Shown in pieces: positions 1 through 9,691 of a stretch of DNA of 64,000 nt. The translations under genes were made by a program, and so were the position numbers. Within the stretch, counting starts at the first letter, position 1. Every line of letters starts with the position of its first letter. This DNA comes from Talinum fruticosum. Its lineage: Eukaryota > Streptophyta > Magnoliopsida > Caryophyllales > Talinaceae. The notes below the pieces were generated by a model. The model had not been told where the DNA came from and searched no databases. It saw only the letters and a program-made list of their open reading frames with translations. The stretch covers positions 62,001 through 126,000 of the forward strand of contig JAITYX010000148.1 of assembly GCA_021018815.1 (NCBI GenBank), read 5' to 3'.

Positions 1-845
1 CTCTTTTAATAATTTGTCGTGACTAAAAAAATCCATATTGCAAGAAGTGATGTCATTGCCGATAATGTCCCAATGATGTTGAAAAATGCAACTCCAAAAT
101 TATCCGGTCCAGGGGCTTTAGCTGAACTCATTTGGAGAACAACGAGTCTTAATCTCGGACGCGAAATCGAAAGAATTAGCTTATTGTTTTCCTCATTGGA
201 TAAAATGGCCGAAAAGTTGGTAGGCAGTGACGATCTATAGGATCCCTATTGGGATTTAAATCTATATGTGAAATCATCCATAAATTTTTATTGGATATCC
301 GCCTTTTTACTAATCTAAACACCCGATTCATCTTTAATTCTAAGAATATTCATTTTTTTCTTCCTAAAGATGCAACAATGATGCAAGAATTTGAAATTCC
401 TATCACCTTTAGTCAACCAGTCTTTCCTATAGAACTTTCCCCAATATATCCGATTAAACAAAAGCAGCCTTTCTCTTTGTTTAATGAACCAAGCATGCCA
501 TCAGTCTAAAATTGCGAGGGTCGATTAATAATCTTTCTTCCACTTTTTGTAATTAAGTCGAGTTTCTTTCAACTTTTTGTGAATAGTCATAGCAGACTTT
601 ACTCGGCCCAAAGTTTCAGATTAGCTTTGACTTTTTAAGTTTATCTACAACCTCAAACATAAGCGTTCCTCGGGGACATTCATTCCATTTTTGTTGGATG
701 ATCTTATTGACTTCAGTGTAACTAGACCAAGTGGTTTTGAAACCTAAAATTTTGACGATGATGTCGACGAATATCAAGATTAGTATCTAATAATATATAA
801 CCGTGATCCGAACACGAGAAGGGGCCATGTGCCACGGAACTATTA
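1..845 (-). pseudogene. L1-type LINE fragment: EN end and start of RT (decayed)
   Basis: Read on the minus strand from 845 to 1, this continues the LINE endonuclease seen at 19738-21180. Conceptual translation gives SDHGYILLDTN (conserved C-terminal endonuclease block) near 780-820, then a FRFQNHW / QQKWNECPRGTLMFE stretch typical of the EN-RT linker, then SSAKAPGPDNFG near 60-130, the start of the reverse transcriptase domain. The RT runs off the left edge. Several stops and frameshifts make it a relic. Plus-strand ORFs here (for example 19-240) are antisense shadows. It was separated from its 5' part by the element at 846-19734, which is flanked by TTA. Confidence 0.8.
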
Positions 846-1145
846 TGTGGCGTTTGGCTGGATGTAATATAATAGGAATGTAATGTAATTAACTATGCAA
901 TATAATTAGGTATACAATGTAATGGGACAATAATTACATTACCATGTTTGGTTATATAAAAAGTGTAATGTAATCACAAAGGTAATAGATTATTTCAATG
1001 GCAAAAAAAAGTAACTAAATTATTGTAGTGGAGATAAATATTATCTAAATAAAAAGTTGAGTTATATATTTAGATTTGAGCTTTTTAAAAATATTTTCTA
1101 TCAAATAATCAAGTTTTATTTCTATTGTGTCAAATATCATCTATA

Positions 1146-1150
1146 TAATA
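1146..1150. repeat. Target-site duplication TAATA, left copy
   Basis: TAATA immediately precedes the TGTAAGACCC terminus and is repeated at 18961-18965 directly after GGGTGTTACA. A 5-bp duplication is the normal integrase footprint of plant LTR retrotransposons. Confidence 0.75.
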
Positions 1151-1397
1151 TGTAAGACCCGAAAAATTCAGGTGCTTGCTTATTAATAAATTAAGCTATT
1201 AAAAGTTAAGTAAAAAAAAATTTGAAATTATTAAATTAAGTGAATTGGAATTTTTCCGAATCAAAATTAAAACCCGAGAATTGAAACTCGAGTATGATTT
1301 AAGTAAGTGGGCTTTGTGAAGCCAATTTGGGCCTAATTAAAATAAAAGAAAAGAAAAGAAAAGAAAATGAGAAATGGAGGTGGCTAGCATTTTTGAG

Positions 1398-1525
1398 CAA
1401 AAAAACTAGTAGGTACCTTAAGTTTTAGGCCATCTATTTTTGGACCCAAAGTTATCAAAAATTATAATAAGGCGCCTTAAATAATTGGGCCAACTATTTC
1501 CGGGTCCAATTCGGGCTCGAGCTTC
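1398..1525 (+). repeat. MULE 1 left terminal inverted repeat
   Basis: It starts CAAAAAAACTAGTAGG and contains GGCGCCTTAAATAATTGGGC and GGGTCCAATTCGGGCTCGAG. The reverse complement of 16080-16209 matches it nearly base for base except for a longer poly-A/T run at the tip. MULE TIRs normally carry the outward-end transposase sites and the promoters. Confidence 0.88.
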
Positions 1526-1630
1526 GCTTTCCGACTGTTTGAGTTGAACTTCCCATATTACCCTTAGTGCAACGGTCATGTATTCCTTCTCTCCTTCTAT
1601 ATAGCTTGCCTCCTACGTTTTTCCACCTCC

Positions 1631-1820
1631 CAACCTCCATCTCCATCTCCCTCAACCTCAACCTCCATCTCCATCTCCCTCAACCTCCATCTCCCTCAAC
1701 CTCTATCTCCATCTCCCTCAACCTCAACCTCCATCTCCATCTCCATCTCCATCTCCATATCCCTCAACCTCCATCACCCTCAACCTCAACCTCTATCTCC
1801 CTCAACCTCCATCTCCATGA
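1631..1820 (+). repeat. Imperfect hexamer array CTCCAT / CTCAAC
   Basis: A pyrimidine-rich run mixes CTCCAT, CTCCCT and CAACCT units over about 190 bases. The ORF through it (from 1567) is simply the translated repeat, so it is not called as a gene. It lies between the left TIR of MULE 1 and the GRF zinc-finger ORF and probably forms part of that ORF's untranslated leader. Confidence 0.85.
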
Positions 1821-2137
1821 GTTATCCTTCAATTATCTCTCTCCTCTGTTTTTCCATCTTCGTTTTGAAGAAGAGGGCGTATTTGAAGCTTGGTTTGTGA
1901 AGCTTGGTACTTTCTCTTCCTTCTTCACCTGTAGGAGTACTTAGTATGTGTCTTTATCCCTAATTAATCTTCACTCATTTGCAGAAGGAGCAACCCTTAT
2001 TGATTGCTATTGTTGTATTTCTTCCCCTGCTGTGTGGTATCCACTTATTTGTTTATGGAATTTCACAATTTAGAAAAATTTTTCTAATTTTTGGGCTTGA
2101 GGATTGTGTTTTTTTTTTCTCGTGGCAGTTGGTAAAA

Positions 2138-2374
2138 ATGGAAGGCATATCATCTTCAAGGAGTAATGCATATAATCAGAAAAATGATGGGGTATGCCCA
2201 AGATATCATCTGGTGGGAAAAAGGAGGGTTTCACATTTAAGGGAAAACCCGGGAAGGGAATACTTGAAGTGCATAAGATGTGAAAAGTTCATCAAATGGG
2301 TAGATCAAAATATTGGTGAGGAGTGTGATAGGACTATTATTAGCTTGCTGAGTGAAATGAAGAACGAGTTGTAG
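2138..2374 (+). CDS. GRF-type zinc-finger protein encoded by MULE 1
   Basis: A 78-residue reading frame starting MEGISSSRSNAYNQ. Residues about 24-62 hold a C..., then NPGREYLKCIRCEKFIKWV: the NPGR-[FY]-x-x-C ... F-x-x-W-V core of GRF zinc fingers, known in plants from nucleic-acid-binding proteins and from second ORFs of some MULEs. The upstream sequence TCGTGGCAG just before it looks like a 3' splice site, so this is probably the last exon behind a CTCCAT-rich leader; the longer ORF from 1979 includes a hydrophobic intron-derived part. It faces mudrA convergently, as mudrB does in maize MuDR. Function is unknown; a role in transposition is inference. Confidence 0.6.
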   Translation: MEGISSSRSNAYNQKNDGVCPRYHLVGKRRVSHLRENPGREYLKCIRCEKFIKWVDQNIGEECDRTIISLLSEMKNEL

Positions 2375-2574
2375 CAACTAAGAATCATGTACAAGTTGAT
2401 CGAGAAGGGTTTGACCATTGTTATCATGTTATTAATTGGACTGATTGTACTTGTTGGATTTATCCTTGTTATTTGATTGTTATGATAAGGAAATTTATAA
2501 TATTGGTGATTATGTTATGTTTATTAAAATTGGCAGTCTTTGTTATTTGTTGAGAGAAATATTTTACCGGAAGT

Positions 2575-3465
2575 GCACGGTGTAGTCAGTAACTAGGAAC
2601 CGGCAAGTACAATTAGGAAACTTGAAGTAGATGAAGAATAATGAGTGTTCTTGAGTCTCCTCCCGAGCTACTATCAAAAACCCAAGCTAAATCTCTAAAT
2701 TATGGAATATAATCCTTCCACAATTACAATTAGGAAACTTAAATAATCGCCGAAACAAGAGTCGCACGGCCGTGCAAGGTTCGCACGGGTACCGTGCGAA
2801 ATTCTCGCCGCAGTTCGCACAGCTGTGCACGTTCGCACGAGGGCCTATGTGAAAACCCCGAACTCTCCGCCCATTTCGCACGGCCGTGCAGATTCTCGCA
2901 CGGGTGTCGTGCACGACTTTAACTCAGTAACTTCTCGCACAGCCCGTGCGAGATGCGCACGGGGGTCATGCAGCCTTTCTTGACTTCGGACCCTTCGCTC
3001 GATGATCCGCACGGCTGTGCAGCTTTGCACTGAGGGACCGTGCAAGGTCTCTTGATGTGCTTTCGGCTTCTTCCTTGCCTCCTCTTGGGCCCGAACTCTC
3101 CTCTTCATCGCTTTTCATCAAATTTTGGCGTATTGGTAGCCTTTATTTAAAGAAGTATGATGGTTCATGAGGCTTGTACCTTACTCAAATGTACTCGACA
3201 CTTTGAATGAAAAGATAATTTAATTCACATTGCAACACCAAAATAAGGTAAAATCCGTTTGTGAACACAATAGATTACAAGTTCTTAACCTACAAAGTAG
3301 TTCATCACATAGTCTTCCAACAACATATTACAACACTAAAAGAAGATTAAAAAGTCTTAATGACATAATATTCCCACAAATTTAAGTACATAATCTTCCA
3401 ACAACATAGATCAAGATGTAAACCACAATGCACTTCCACTTTTGATGAGTCGAGGACTTGATAAT
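2575..3465. other. Unassigned part of MULE 1 with GC-rich palindromes
   Basis: No convincing gene. From about 2760 to 3065 the base composition jumps to GC-rich, with repeated self-complementary words such as GCACGGCCGTGC, GCACAGCTGTGC and GCACGGGTACCGTGC. The minus-strand ORFs here (2687-2914, 2845-3108) are repeat translations. ACAATTAGGAAACTT occurs twice in the AT-rich left flank (2609 and 2726). The composition differs sharply from the rest of the MULE and may be a foreign insertion. 3120-3465 is AT-rich with nothing recognised. Confidence 0.5.
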
Positions 3466-3468
3466 GAA

Positions 3469-4460
3469 TCAAAGGTAGATGGAGGAGATGTAGGGGAACA
3501 GATGCAAAGGGAGGAGATGTAGGGGGAGCAAAAGTAGAGGGAGCAGCAGCTGCAAAGGAGCAGATGCGGTAGATGGAGACTGCAGATTCATCGCCTTGCC
3601 ACGAGCTTTGGATGAATTTCCCTTGGCTTGAGTAGAACTAGAAGGAGCAGAGGCGGAAGGAGGAAGAGTTGTGCTTGTTTGAGTTTTCCTTGGCCTCGCC
3701 ACGAGGTTTTGGCTCCTTATTTTTAGGTTGCCTTTTTCTCTTCCTCAATAATCTTCCAAATTCATCCCTTGGCTTCCCACAAGTACGAGAATTGTGCCCA
3801 AGCCTAAAGCATTTAGTACACATGCGTAGCAAAGTCAGGTTAAAAAATAAATATTTGCAGCTATGAAACACTTATGAAAGGGAAAAAACATGAATTTTAC
3901 CTTGTGGTGCCGGACCCTTGCACTTTATGTGGGAGTTGGAAATCATGCTCGGGATAAGGTGTTGTCTTTGTTGTTGTCTTTGTTCTCTTGTGTTCCGCTT
4001 GCCTGCCAGGCTTAACTTGATGTTGAGGGGATCTAAGCCAAGCAGGTCCCTAACTTCCCACATAGAAGGGTCAGCAATAGGATGAATGATGTGGTTGTAG
4101 AGGTGTTGGTATGTTTCTATACTGTAACAGTCCTCCACATAATCATCTAATGAGTGTTTCATCCTTGCAATGCACCTTGTTGCATGTTTACAAGGGATTC
4201 CTGTATGTCGCCACTTTTGACGAGTCATAGAATTTATCATTCAGCCTAACTCGTGAAGTTGGTTTGTCCCTCTTTTACATCAAATTCTCCATTTCCTGCA
4301 TGAAGTATGTTTGAACAATTCCTAATATCTACCTCTACCTCTCTCAACTTCCTCTCAACAAAAAGCACGAGTTTACCTTGCCAATTTTGTGCCTTTTCAT
4401 ACCTCATCACAAACCTATGGCCAATTAACTTCCTGATTTCCTCAAGCATGGACGGGCAAG
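3469..4460 (-). pseudogene. MULE 1 transposase (mudrA-like), C-terminal part
   Basis: On the minus strand, PSMLEEIRKLIGHRFVMRYEK (4440-4380) begins the region before the SWIM finger; then WRHTGIPCKHATRCI (about 4215-4165) gives the CxH of the SWIM zinc finger. A long basic tail follows, with a CCHC-like knuckle CTKCFRLGHNSRTC at about 3825-3780. This is the downstream half of the transposase that starts at 15500; the gypsy element at 4461-12498 separates the halves. Frameshifts and a probable intron are present. The final part (3469-3702) is low-complexity Ser/Pro/Leu. Confidence 0.8.
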
Positions 4461-4912
4461 TGTCACGGGATGATAATTTACTCGTACTTAGGACCCGTGC
4501 GACGCTAGCAAACTAGACCCGAGACCCTTTTTAAGCTTGCTAGTAAGCCTTAAAGATGCTTGACTTAAGCTTGAGAGAGCTAAGTAAGCAAAGACACTTA
4601 GAGAGAGAGAGTTTGGGAGAATGCTTTGTATTTGAACTCTTGGAATTGATGGGTACAAATGAGGACCCCATGGGGGTATATATACATGGTCACCTCCTCC
4701 ATAGATGGTGGAGATCTAATTGATCCAACGGCTAAGATTGCATATCTAGAATTCTCTATACAAATATCCATATATCTACATAAGTGTAGAACATTCTAGA
4801 ACTTGGGAGGCCTTGGTGGAACCAAGGAGAGAGTTCTAGAAGATTCCGGCTCTTCCGGAATCAAGGAGAGAACTCTAGTAGATTCCGGGTTCTTCCAAAG
4901 CGTTCCGTGACA
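4461..4912 (-). repeat. Gypsy 3' LTR (left copy)
   Basis: It runs from TGTCACGGGATG to CGTTCCGTGACA (452 bp), with the ends complementary. It matches 12006-12498 over its length, including the tract ACTCGTACTTAGGACCCGTG. The two copies differ by substitutions and by an extra short repeat in the right copy, so the insertion is not recent. Confidence 0.92.
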
Positions 4913-4925
4913 TCCTCCCCCACCT
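4913..4925 (-). promoter_or_regulatory. Polypurine tract of the gypsy element
   Basis: Minus strand AGGTGGGGGAGGA directly abuts the LTR, the position where plus-strand DNA synthesis is primed in LTR retrotransposons. Confidence 0.75.
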
Positions 4926-6137
4926 ATTCCGGCGACGTCCTCGTAGCCTTAGCGTCTTCGAACGCTTGTATTTGCTCCTTGAACCGCCACAAGTTCTGGA
5001 TTGGCTCCCAGCTTGCTTCGCTATCTGGTAGTCCCTTCCATTTGACGAGCAACTCATGTGTTGGAGGCTTGTTTTGGTGACGGACCACTCTATCGGCTAG
5101 TACCTCCTCCACTTGCTTGTCATATTGCACCTTTATGCCCATCGGTGCTCATCTAGAGATGCCCCTATTTGGATCCACTTGGTCTCCATGGTAAGGCTTG
5201 AGTAGACTCACATAGAAGACAGGATGATACTTGATTTTCGGAGGCAACTCTACTTTGTAGGCTTGTGCCCCAACCTTCTTAAGGATGGGGAAGGGTCCTT
5301 CGTATCTCCGGATAAGTCCTCGAAGTCGACCACTCAACCTCGCGTGGTTGTACATCTTGACGAAGACAAGGTCCCCAACTTGGAACTTTCGTGGGTGACG
5401 CTTCTTGTCGGCCCATTTCTTCATCTTCTTGGAGGCTTTCTCCAAGTAAGCCCGCGCCATGTCGGCTTGATCATTCCGAGTCCTTTGCGAACTTGAAAGC
5501 GAGCGAGCTTGGACCCTTGTAACCTATGGCGATCGTGCTCGGAGTCGAGGTTGTTGCCCCGTAACAATCTCGAACGGACTCGGCCGGTGAACTCTCTCCT
5601 CTCGTAGGTTGTATAAGAACCGAGCTACATCAAGTAGCTTCGCCCAATCCTCGTTGGTTGGCACACACATAGTGCCTCGGTAAAGCTCCAAAAGTGCATT
5701 CATCCGCTCCGTTTGTCCATCGGTCCGGGGTGAAAGCTGGTGGAGAAGTTGAGTTCGGACCCCATGAGCTTGAATAGCTCCGTCCGGAAAGGACCCGTAA
5801 AGTGAGTGTCCCGATCACTCACTATCGAACGCGGCAGCCCCAATACTTCACTACGTGCTTAAAGAACAGTTGGGCGGCTCGCTTCGCTGAACATTCCTTG
5901 GGTGCGGGAATGAAAGTGGCATACTTGGAGTACCGGTCTACCACCACAATAACCCAATTGTACCCATCGCTCGTGGGTAAGCCCACAATGAAGTCCATCG
6001 AGACACTTTCCCATGGTCTCTCGGGAATGGGAAGTGGCTCTAAGAGTCCTGCGGGAGCTCTTTGTTCAATCTTGTCCTCGCCGACACACAAGACAAGTCC
6101 TCACATAGGCCTCCACATCATCCTTCAAGTGAGGCTA
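4924..6137 (-). pseudogene. Gypsy integrase with C-terminal chromodomain (broken)
   Basis: Minus-strand order: end of the zinc-binding domain (PHLKDDVEAYVRTC, 6130-6090), catalytic core (ESVSMDFIVGLP with its Asp near 6010; VSDRDTHFTG near 5820), the GPF/Y module (RRYEGPFPILKKVGAQAYKV, about 5320-5250), and a chromodomain (ELLVKWKGLPDSEASWEP, about 5070-5010). Chromodomains in this position define chromoviruses and direct integration to chromatin. At least two frameshifts split the core (5460-5822) and a stop separates integrase from the chromodomain. Upstream RT and RNase H are missing. Confidence 0.88.
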
Positions 6138-7029
6138 ATAATAAGAGTTGATGAGTCAAGAATTCCAAATGAGTATGATGGGAGAACTCAATTTCTTCCT
6201 TGGTTTACAAATCAAACAAGACAAAGATGGGATCTACGTCCATCAATCTAAGTATACCAAGGAGTTGCTGAAGAAATACAAACTTCAAGATGCAAAGCAC
6301 GCATCTACTCCCATGAGCAGCGAGTATAAAGCTTGACTCGGACGAGAAAGGTAAAGCGATAGATCGAAACTCTATCAAGGTATGATTGGATCTTTGCTAT
6401 ATCTTACTTCCAACCGACTCGATATAATGTTCAGTGTTTGCTTATGTGCAAGATTTCAAGCTAATCCAAAAGAATACATCTCACTGCGGTGAAGAGAATA
6501 TTCGGATATCTTACAGGAACTCGTAACTTAGGTCTATGGTATTCAAGAGACTCGGAACCGACCCTCACTCGGATACTCGGATGCGGATTACGCTGGATAC
6601 AAAGTTGATCGAAAGAGCATATTTGGAGCTTGCCAATTTCTAGGTCAATCCCTAATATCTTGGCATTCAAAGAAGCAAAACTCGGTAGCTCTATCAACTC
6701 GCCGAAGCTAAGTATATTGCCGCCGGAGCGTGTTGCGCTCGCATTTTATGGATAAAGCAACACTTGAGAGATCTTGGACTATCTTTCAAATCGGTCCCAA
6801 TCAAGTGTGACAATCGAGTGCAATCAGCATCACCAAGAATCCAGTCCAAGACTCGAAGACAAAGCATATCGAGGTCGGATATCACTTCTTACGAGACCAT
6901 TCCGAGAAAGGTGATATCGAACTTGAGTTCATTCCTACTAATCTTCAATTACCTGATATCTTTACTAAGCCTCTTGGTGAAGATCAATTCTATTTCATTC
7001 GTAATGAGCTTGGTATGTTAAATGCCTAA
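6138..7029 (+). pseudogene. Copia RT end, RNase H and pol C-terminus
   Basis: MSMMGELNFFLGLQIKQ (from about 6172) is the conserved block after the copia RT catalytic motif. HLTAVKRIFGYLTGT (about 6480) and the ADYAGYKVDRKS-like block (about 6585) lead into RNase H; LPDIFTKPLGEDQFYFIRNELG (6950-7017) is the classic copia pol terminus, ending in TAA at 7027-7029. Several frameshifts separate these blocks. The first RT half and integrase are not present. Confidence 0.88.
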
Positions 7030-7432
7030 CTCGTGTGATTCTTTTTAATCTCATTGCATGATTATGTGTTATGTGCTTTCAAATTATTTTTATAACCAGT
7101 AGTTCGGTTGATTCGAGTTATACTCGGGTTAGTAGTTATCTCTTGTCTCCGAGTCACTCAGAAACCATTCCGAGTCACACTCGGACGTAGAGAAAAATTT
7201 GGACTTCAAATTTTCCGAAACTATCTCTAGAGTAGTGGAGAGTTTCGAATATATTTTCAAAATCTTTTTCTCTCTCTCTCGAGCGCCGTGATCGATGATA
7301 GCCGTGGATCTCTAACCGCTAGAACCTTAACCGTTGAGAAGAGAACCGTCACACCGGTCTAAGACGACCGATGGACAAGCTAAGTCGAACGGAGTTATAC
7401 ATAACGGATAGTTGACGGGTGTGTAATTTTTC

Positions 7433-7440
7433 TATAAATA
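7433..7440 (+). promoter_or_regulatory. TATA-like site upstream of env-like ORF
   Basis: TATAAATA is followed about 30 bases later by a CT-rich leader (TTTCTCTCTCTCTC) and then by the ATG at 7678. It resembles the TATA in the LTR at 10618 in flanking style. Use as an internal promoter is inference. Confidence 0.4.
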
Positions 7441-7677
7441 GCACCTATTCATCTTCGTCTCGATACTCTACATTTCTCTCTCTCTCAAACGAAACTTTTC
7501 GCGGAAGATTTCTACGTACACAATGATCTTTGAACTTCTTCAAGCAACGAAAAGGCCATCTCAAGTAAGTTCGATCGCTCTCATCTCTTTCTTCTACTCT
7601 TTTTCGTTTGCTCTCATCTACTTCTTCCTCTCTTTTCTTACTCAAAAGTTTCATCTTTCCTTCCTCATTCTCTCAAA

Positions 7678-9020
7678 ATGCCTAAGAGAGGTAACCATCC
7701 CGACTTTCAGGTCTCCTCCTCCTCCAAAAAGCCTCGCACCAAAAATCCGTAAAGCTCAACCCCTCCAAACCCATTATCACCCAAGACCTCGCGCTAGACG
7801 ACGACAAGTTCTTTCCTACAACCAAATTTTCTTGGTTGGCTCACATACAAACCACTCGGAGCATACAACTTTCTTTGCTTCAGCGAAGTTCATATATCCC
7901 AAACTCGTTTCGAGTTCTACACTCACCTCACCCACTCGAAGGTGTTCTAACCTCCAGTGGTTCAAAATGTAACCGTTCGCATCAACACCTCTCTCCTCCA
8001 CCGCTTGTTCAAGGTATCCTCTCTTTTCTTGAACAGCAACCCCATTCCTTTCACTCGAAGTCGCCGACGACTTCTTTGAAAAGTACGCTAAAGAGTTTCC
8101 GAATCACGGAAAAATTTTTCAGTGACTCGCTTGAAGTCGAAGCACGCCTTCCGTGCTTTCGCCGATGAGAACCTTCTTCTCTCAACATTCTAGCTAGGAG
8201 AACCCCAACTCCAAGCATTTGAAAGCTCTTTTTGACATTCTTGAGGGCTACGAAGTAGACCTCTTCCCTTCAATAATTGAGCGGATGGCAACTGTACAAG
8301 CTCAACTCCAAACCAAGAAGAACTCCTCCCTTCCTTTCCGTGCTCTTCTCAACCTTGTCTTCAAACAATTCCAAGTTCCTCTCCCTCGGACCCAAACGCC
8401 GTGTCCGAGGCTACCATTGTTGTTGGTAAGAAGGAACTCTAGGGGTACGGATACCGAGAAACTCAACCTAGTGTCCGGGTGCACAACTCGGAGCCGAGGC
8501 CTCCTTCTCCGCCTCGGACTCGTAAAGAAACCCCTCTCTCTCTCCTCGCTCCACTTGTTGGTGCCTCCACCTCAGGTGCCTCAAAATGTCTCTCTGCTAT
8601 TTTGTCCCCCGTTTTCATGGACAAAATCAGCTCCGGTCCTCTCGATTTCAAGGACATGCTCCTGGTCTTTCAAACTTGTCCTTCAAAACATGTCTATCAA
8701 CCAAAAGACCGCCCAATCCCAAATCCGAGAGCAGACAAACTCTGGTTCTTGAGATGAAGGAGCAGAAGGAGCTGGTCGAGCTCCTAAGAGAGAGAAGGTC
8801 TAAGGCGGCTCAGGACCGTGGTGACTCGGACGCGTGCTCAAGCGTCTTCGAGCCTGTGTCCGACCTCTTCGGATAGCGGGAAAGGAGAAGAAGAAGCTGC
8901 AGACGCAGAAGCGGCAGACACCGAGGAGCTCGCGGCCGAGGCAGCTCCATCCGGTCAAGGGGAGGAACACAAGGACGAAGCAGTGGGAACTGCCGAGGGT
9001 CGACCGCTCCACAAGCTCAA
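7678..9020 (+). pseudogene. Envelope-like / 'putative plant transposon protein' ORF (decayed)
   Basis: The frame opens MPKRGNHPDFQVSSSSKKPR, a basic Ser-rich start typical of the third ORF in SIRE-like elements. Across shifting frames it continues with a block resembling the 'plant transposon protein' region (FYTHLTHSEGVLTSS at about 7910-7955), then Pro/Ser-rich segments and an acidic E/A-rich tail (8875-9000). At least five frame changes or stops interrupt it. Whether such ORFs ever act as envelope proteins in plants is unproven; only the positional and compositional resemblance is claimed. Confidence 0.55.
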
Positions 9021-9677
9021 ATAATGGTACTCGGCTCGCATGCTAGCCTGCAGGTGTGTCGACGACCTAGCTGCACTGGCGGATCGGACATAGCAGCCCC
9101 TCCAGCCTACCGAGGTTCAAAGGGAGGAACCCCTAGATCCACTCGTTCGGGTCGCCCACTCGTAGCCGAGTCCTTGACGGCCATACCGGCTTCTCCCTCC
9201 GCCGCGCTCAAGCACATTGTCAAGATCCTATCGGCGCCGGCGTACCTCCAATCCCTCCGCTTCCACTCGAAATCCCCTCTCCCTCTTAGGTGCCATGCAC
9301 TCGTGTCACAATCCCACGATCCGCGATTCTTCTTCTTTCGAGAGATTTCTACTTCTTTCTTTTGTCTAGACATCAAATTTGTACTAACCGTTATTCTTCC
9401 CTTTTTGTTGTTTTTGTTGAAAAGTAAGGGGAGAACAAACATAGCTTAGAAACATTTGTTGTCTTGTTTAGGGAGCCTTCCCTCTCCTTCGTGTACTCTC
9501 TTTAATTTTTTAATGAATTAATGCTTTCTGCGTTAACATTATTTCATTGTTAAAGTATACCTTCTTTTATATTCGATACATTAAGCCTACTTTACTCATC
9601 CGACTTCTTACACTATTATCCAAAAGCGACTCTTTTTCACTAACAAAGTTTCTGTCTAACTATAGAATGCCTTTCAT

Positions 9678-9690
9678 CAAAAAGGGGAGA
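9678..9690 (+). promoter_or_regulatory. Copia polypurine tract
   Basis: CAAAAAGGGGAGAT directly before TGAAGACTCGG, the inferred start of the 3' LTR. Tracts of this form precede LTRs in SIRE/Tork-type copia elements. Confidence 0.65.
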
Positions 9691-9691
9691 T

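Noticed and set aside
19..509. Two plus-strand ORFs of 73 and 86 codons at the left edge
   Set aside because: The opposite strand reads as LINE linker and RT (APGPDNFG block), so these are antisense shadows.
1567..1944. 125-codon ORF rich in Leu, Ser, Pro and His
   Set aside because: It is the translation of a CTCCAT/CTCAAC hexamer array; no domain.
2687..3108. Arg/Cys-rich minus-strand ORFs
   Set aside because: They follow the GC-rich palindrome cluster and overlap in two frames; composition, not coding, explains them.
5224..6251. Plus-strand ORFs opposite the gypsy integrase, for example 5802-6251
   Set aside because: Antisense to recognised integrase motifs; the 3' part only joins into the copia RT by chance.
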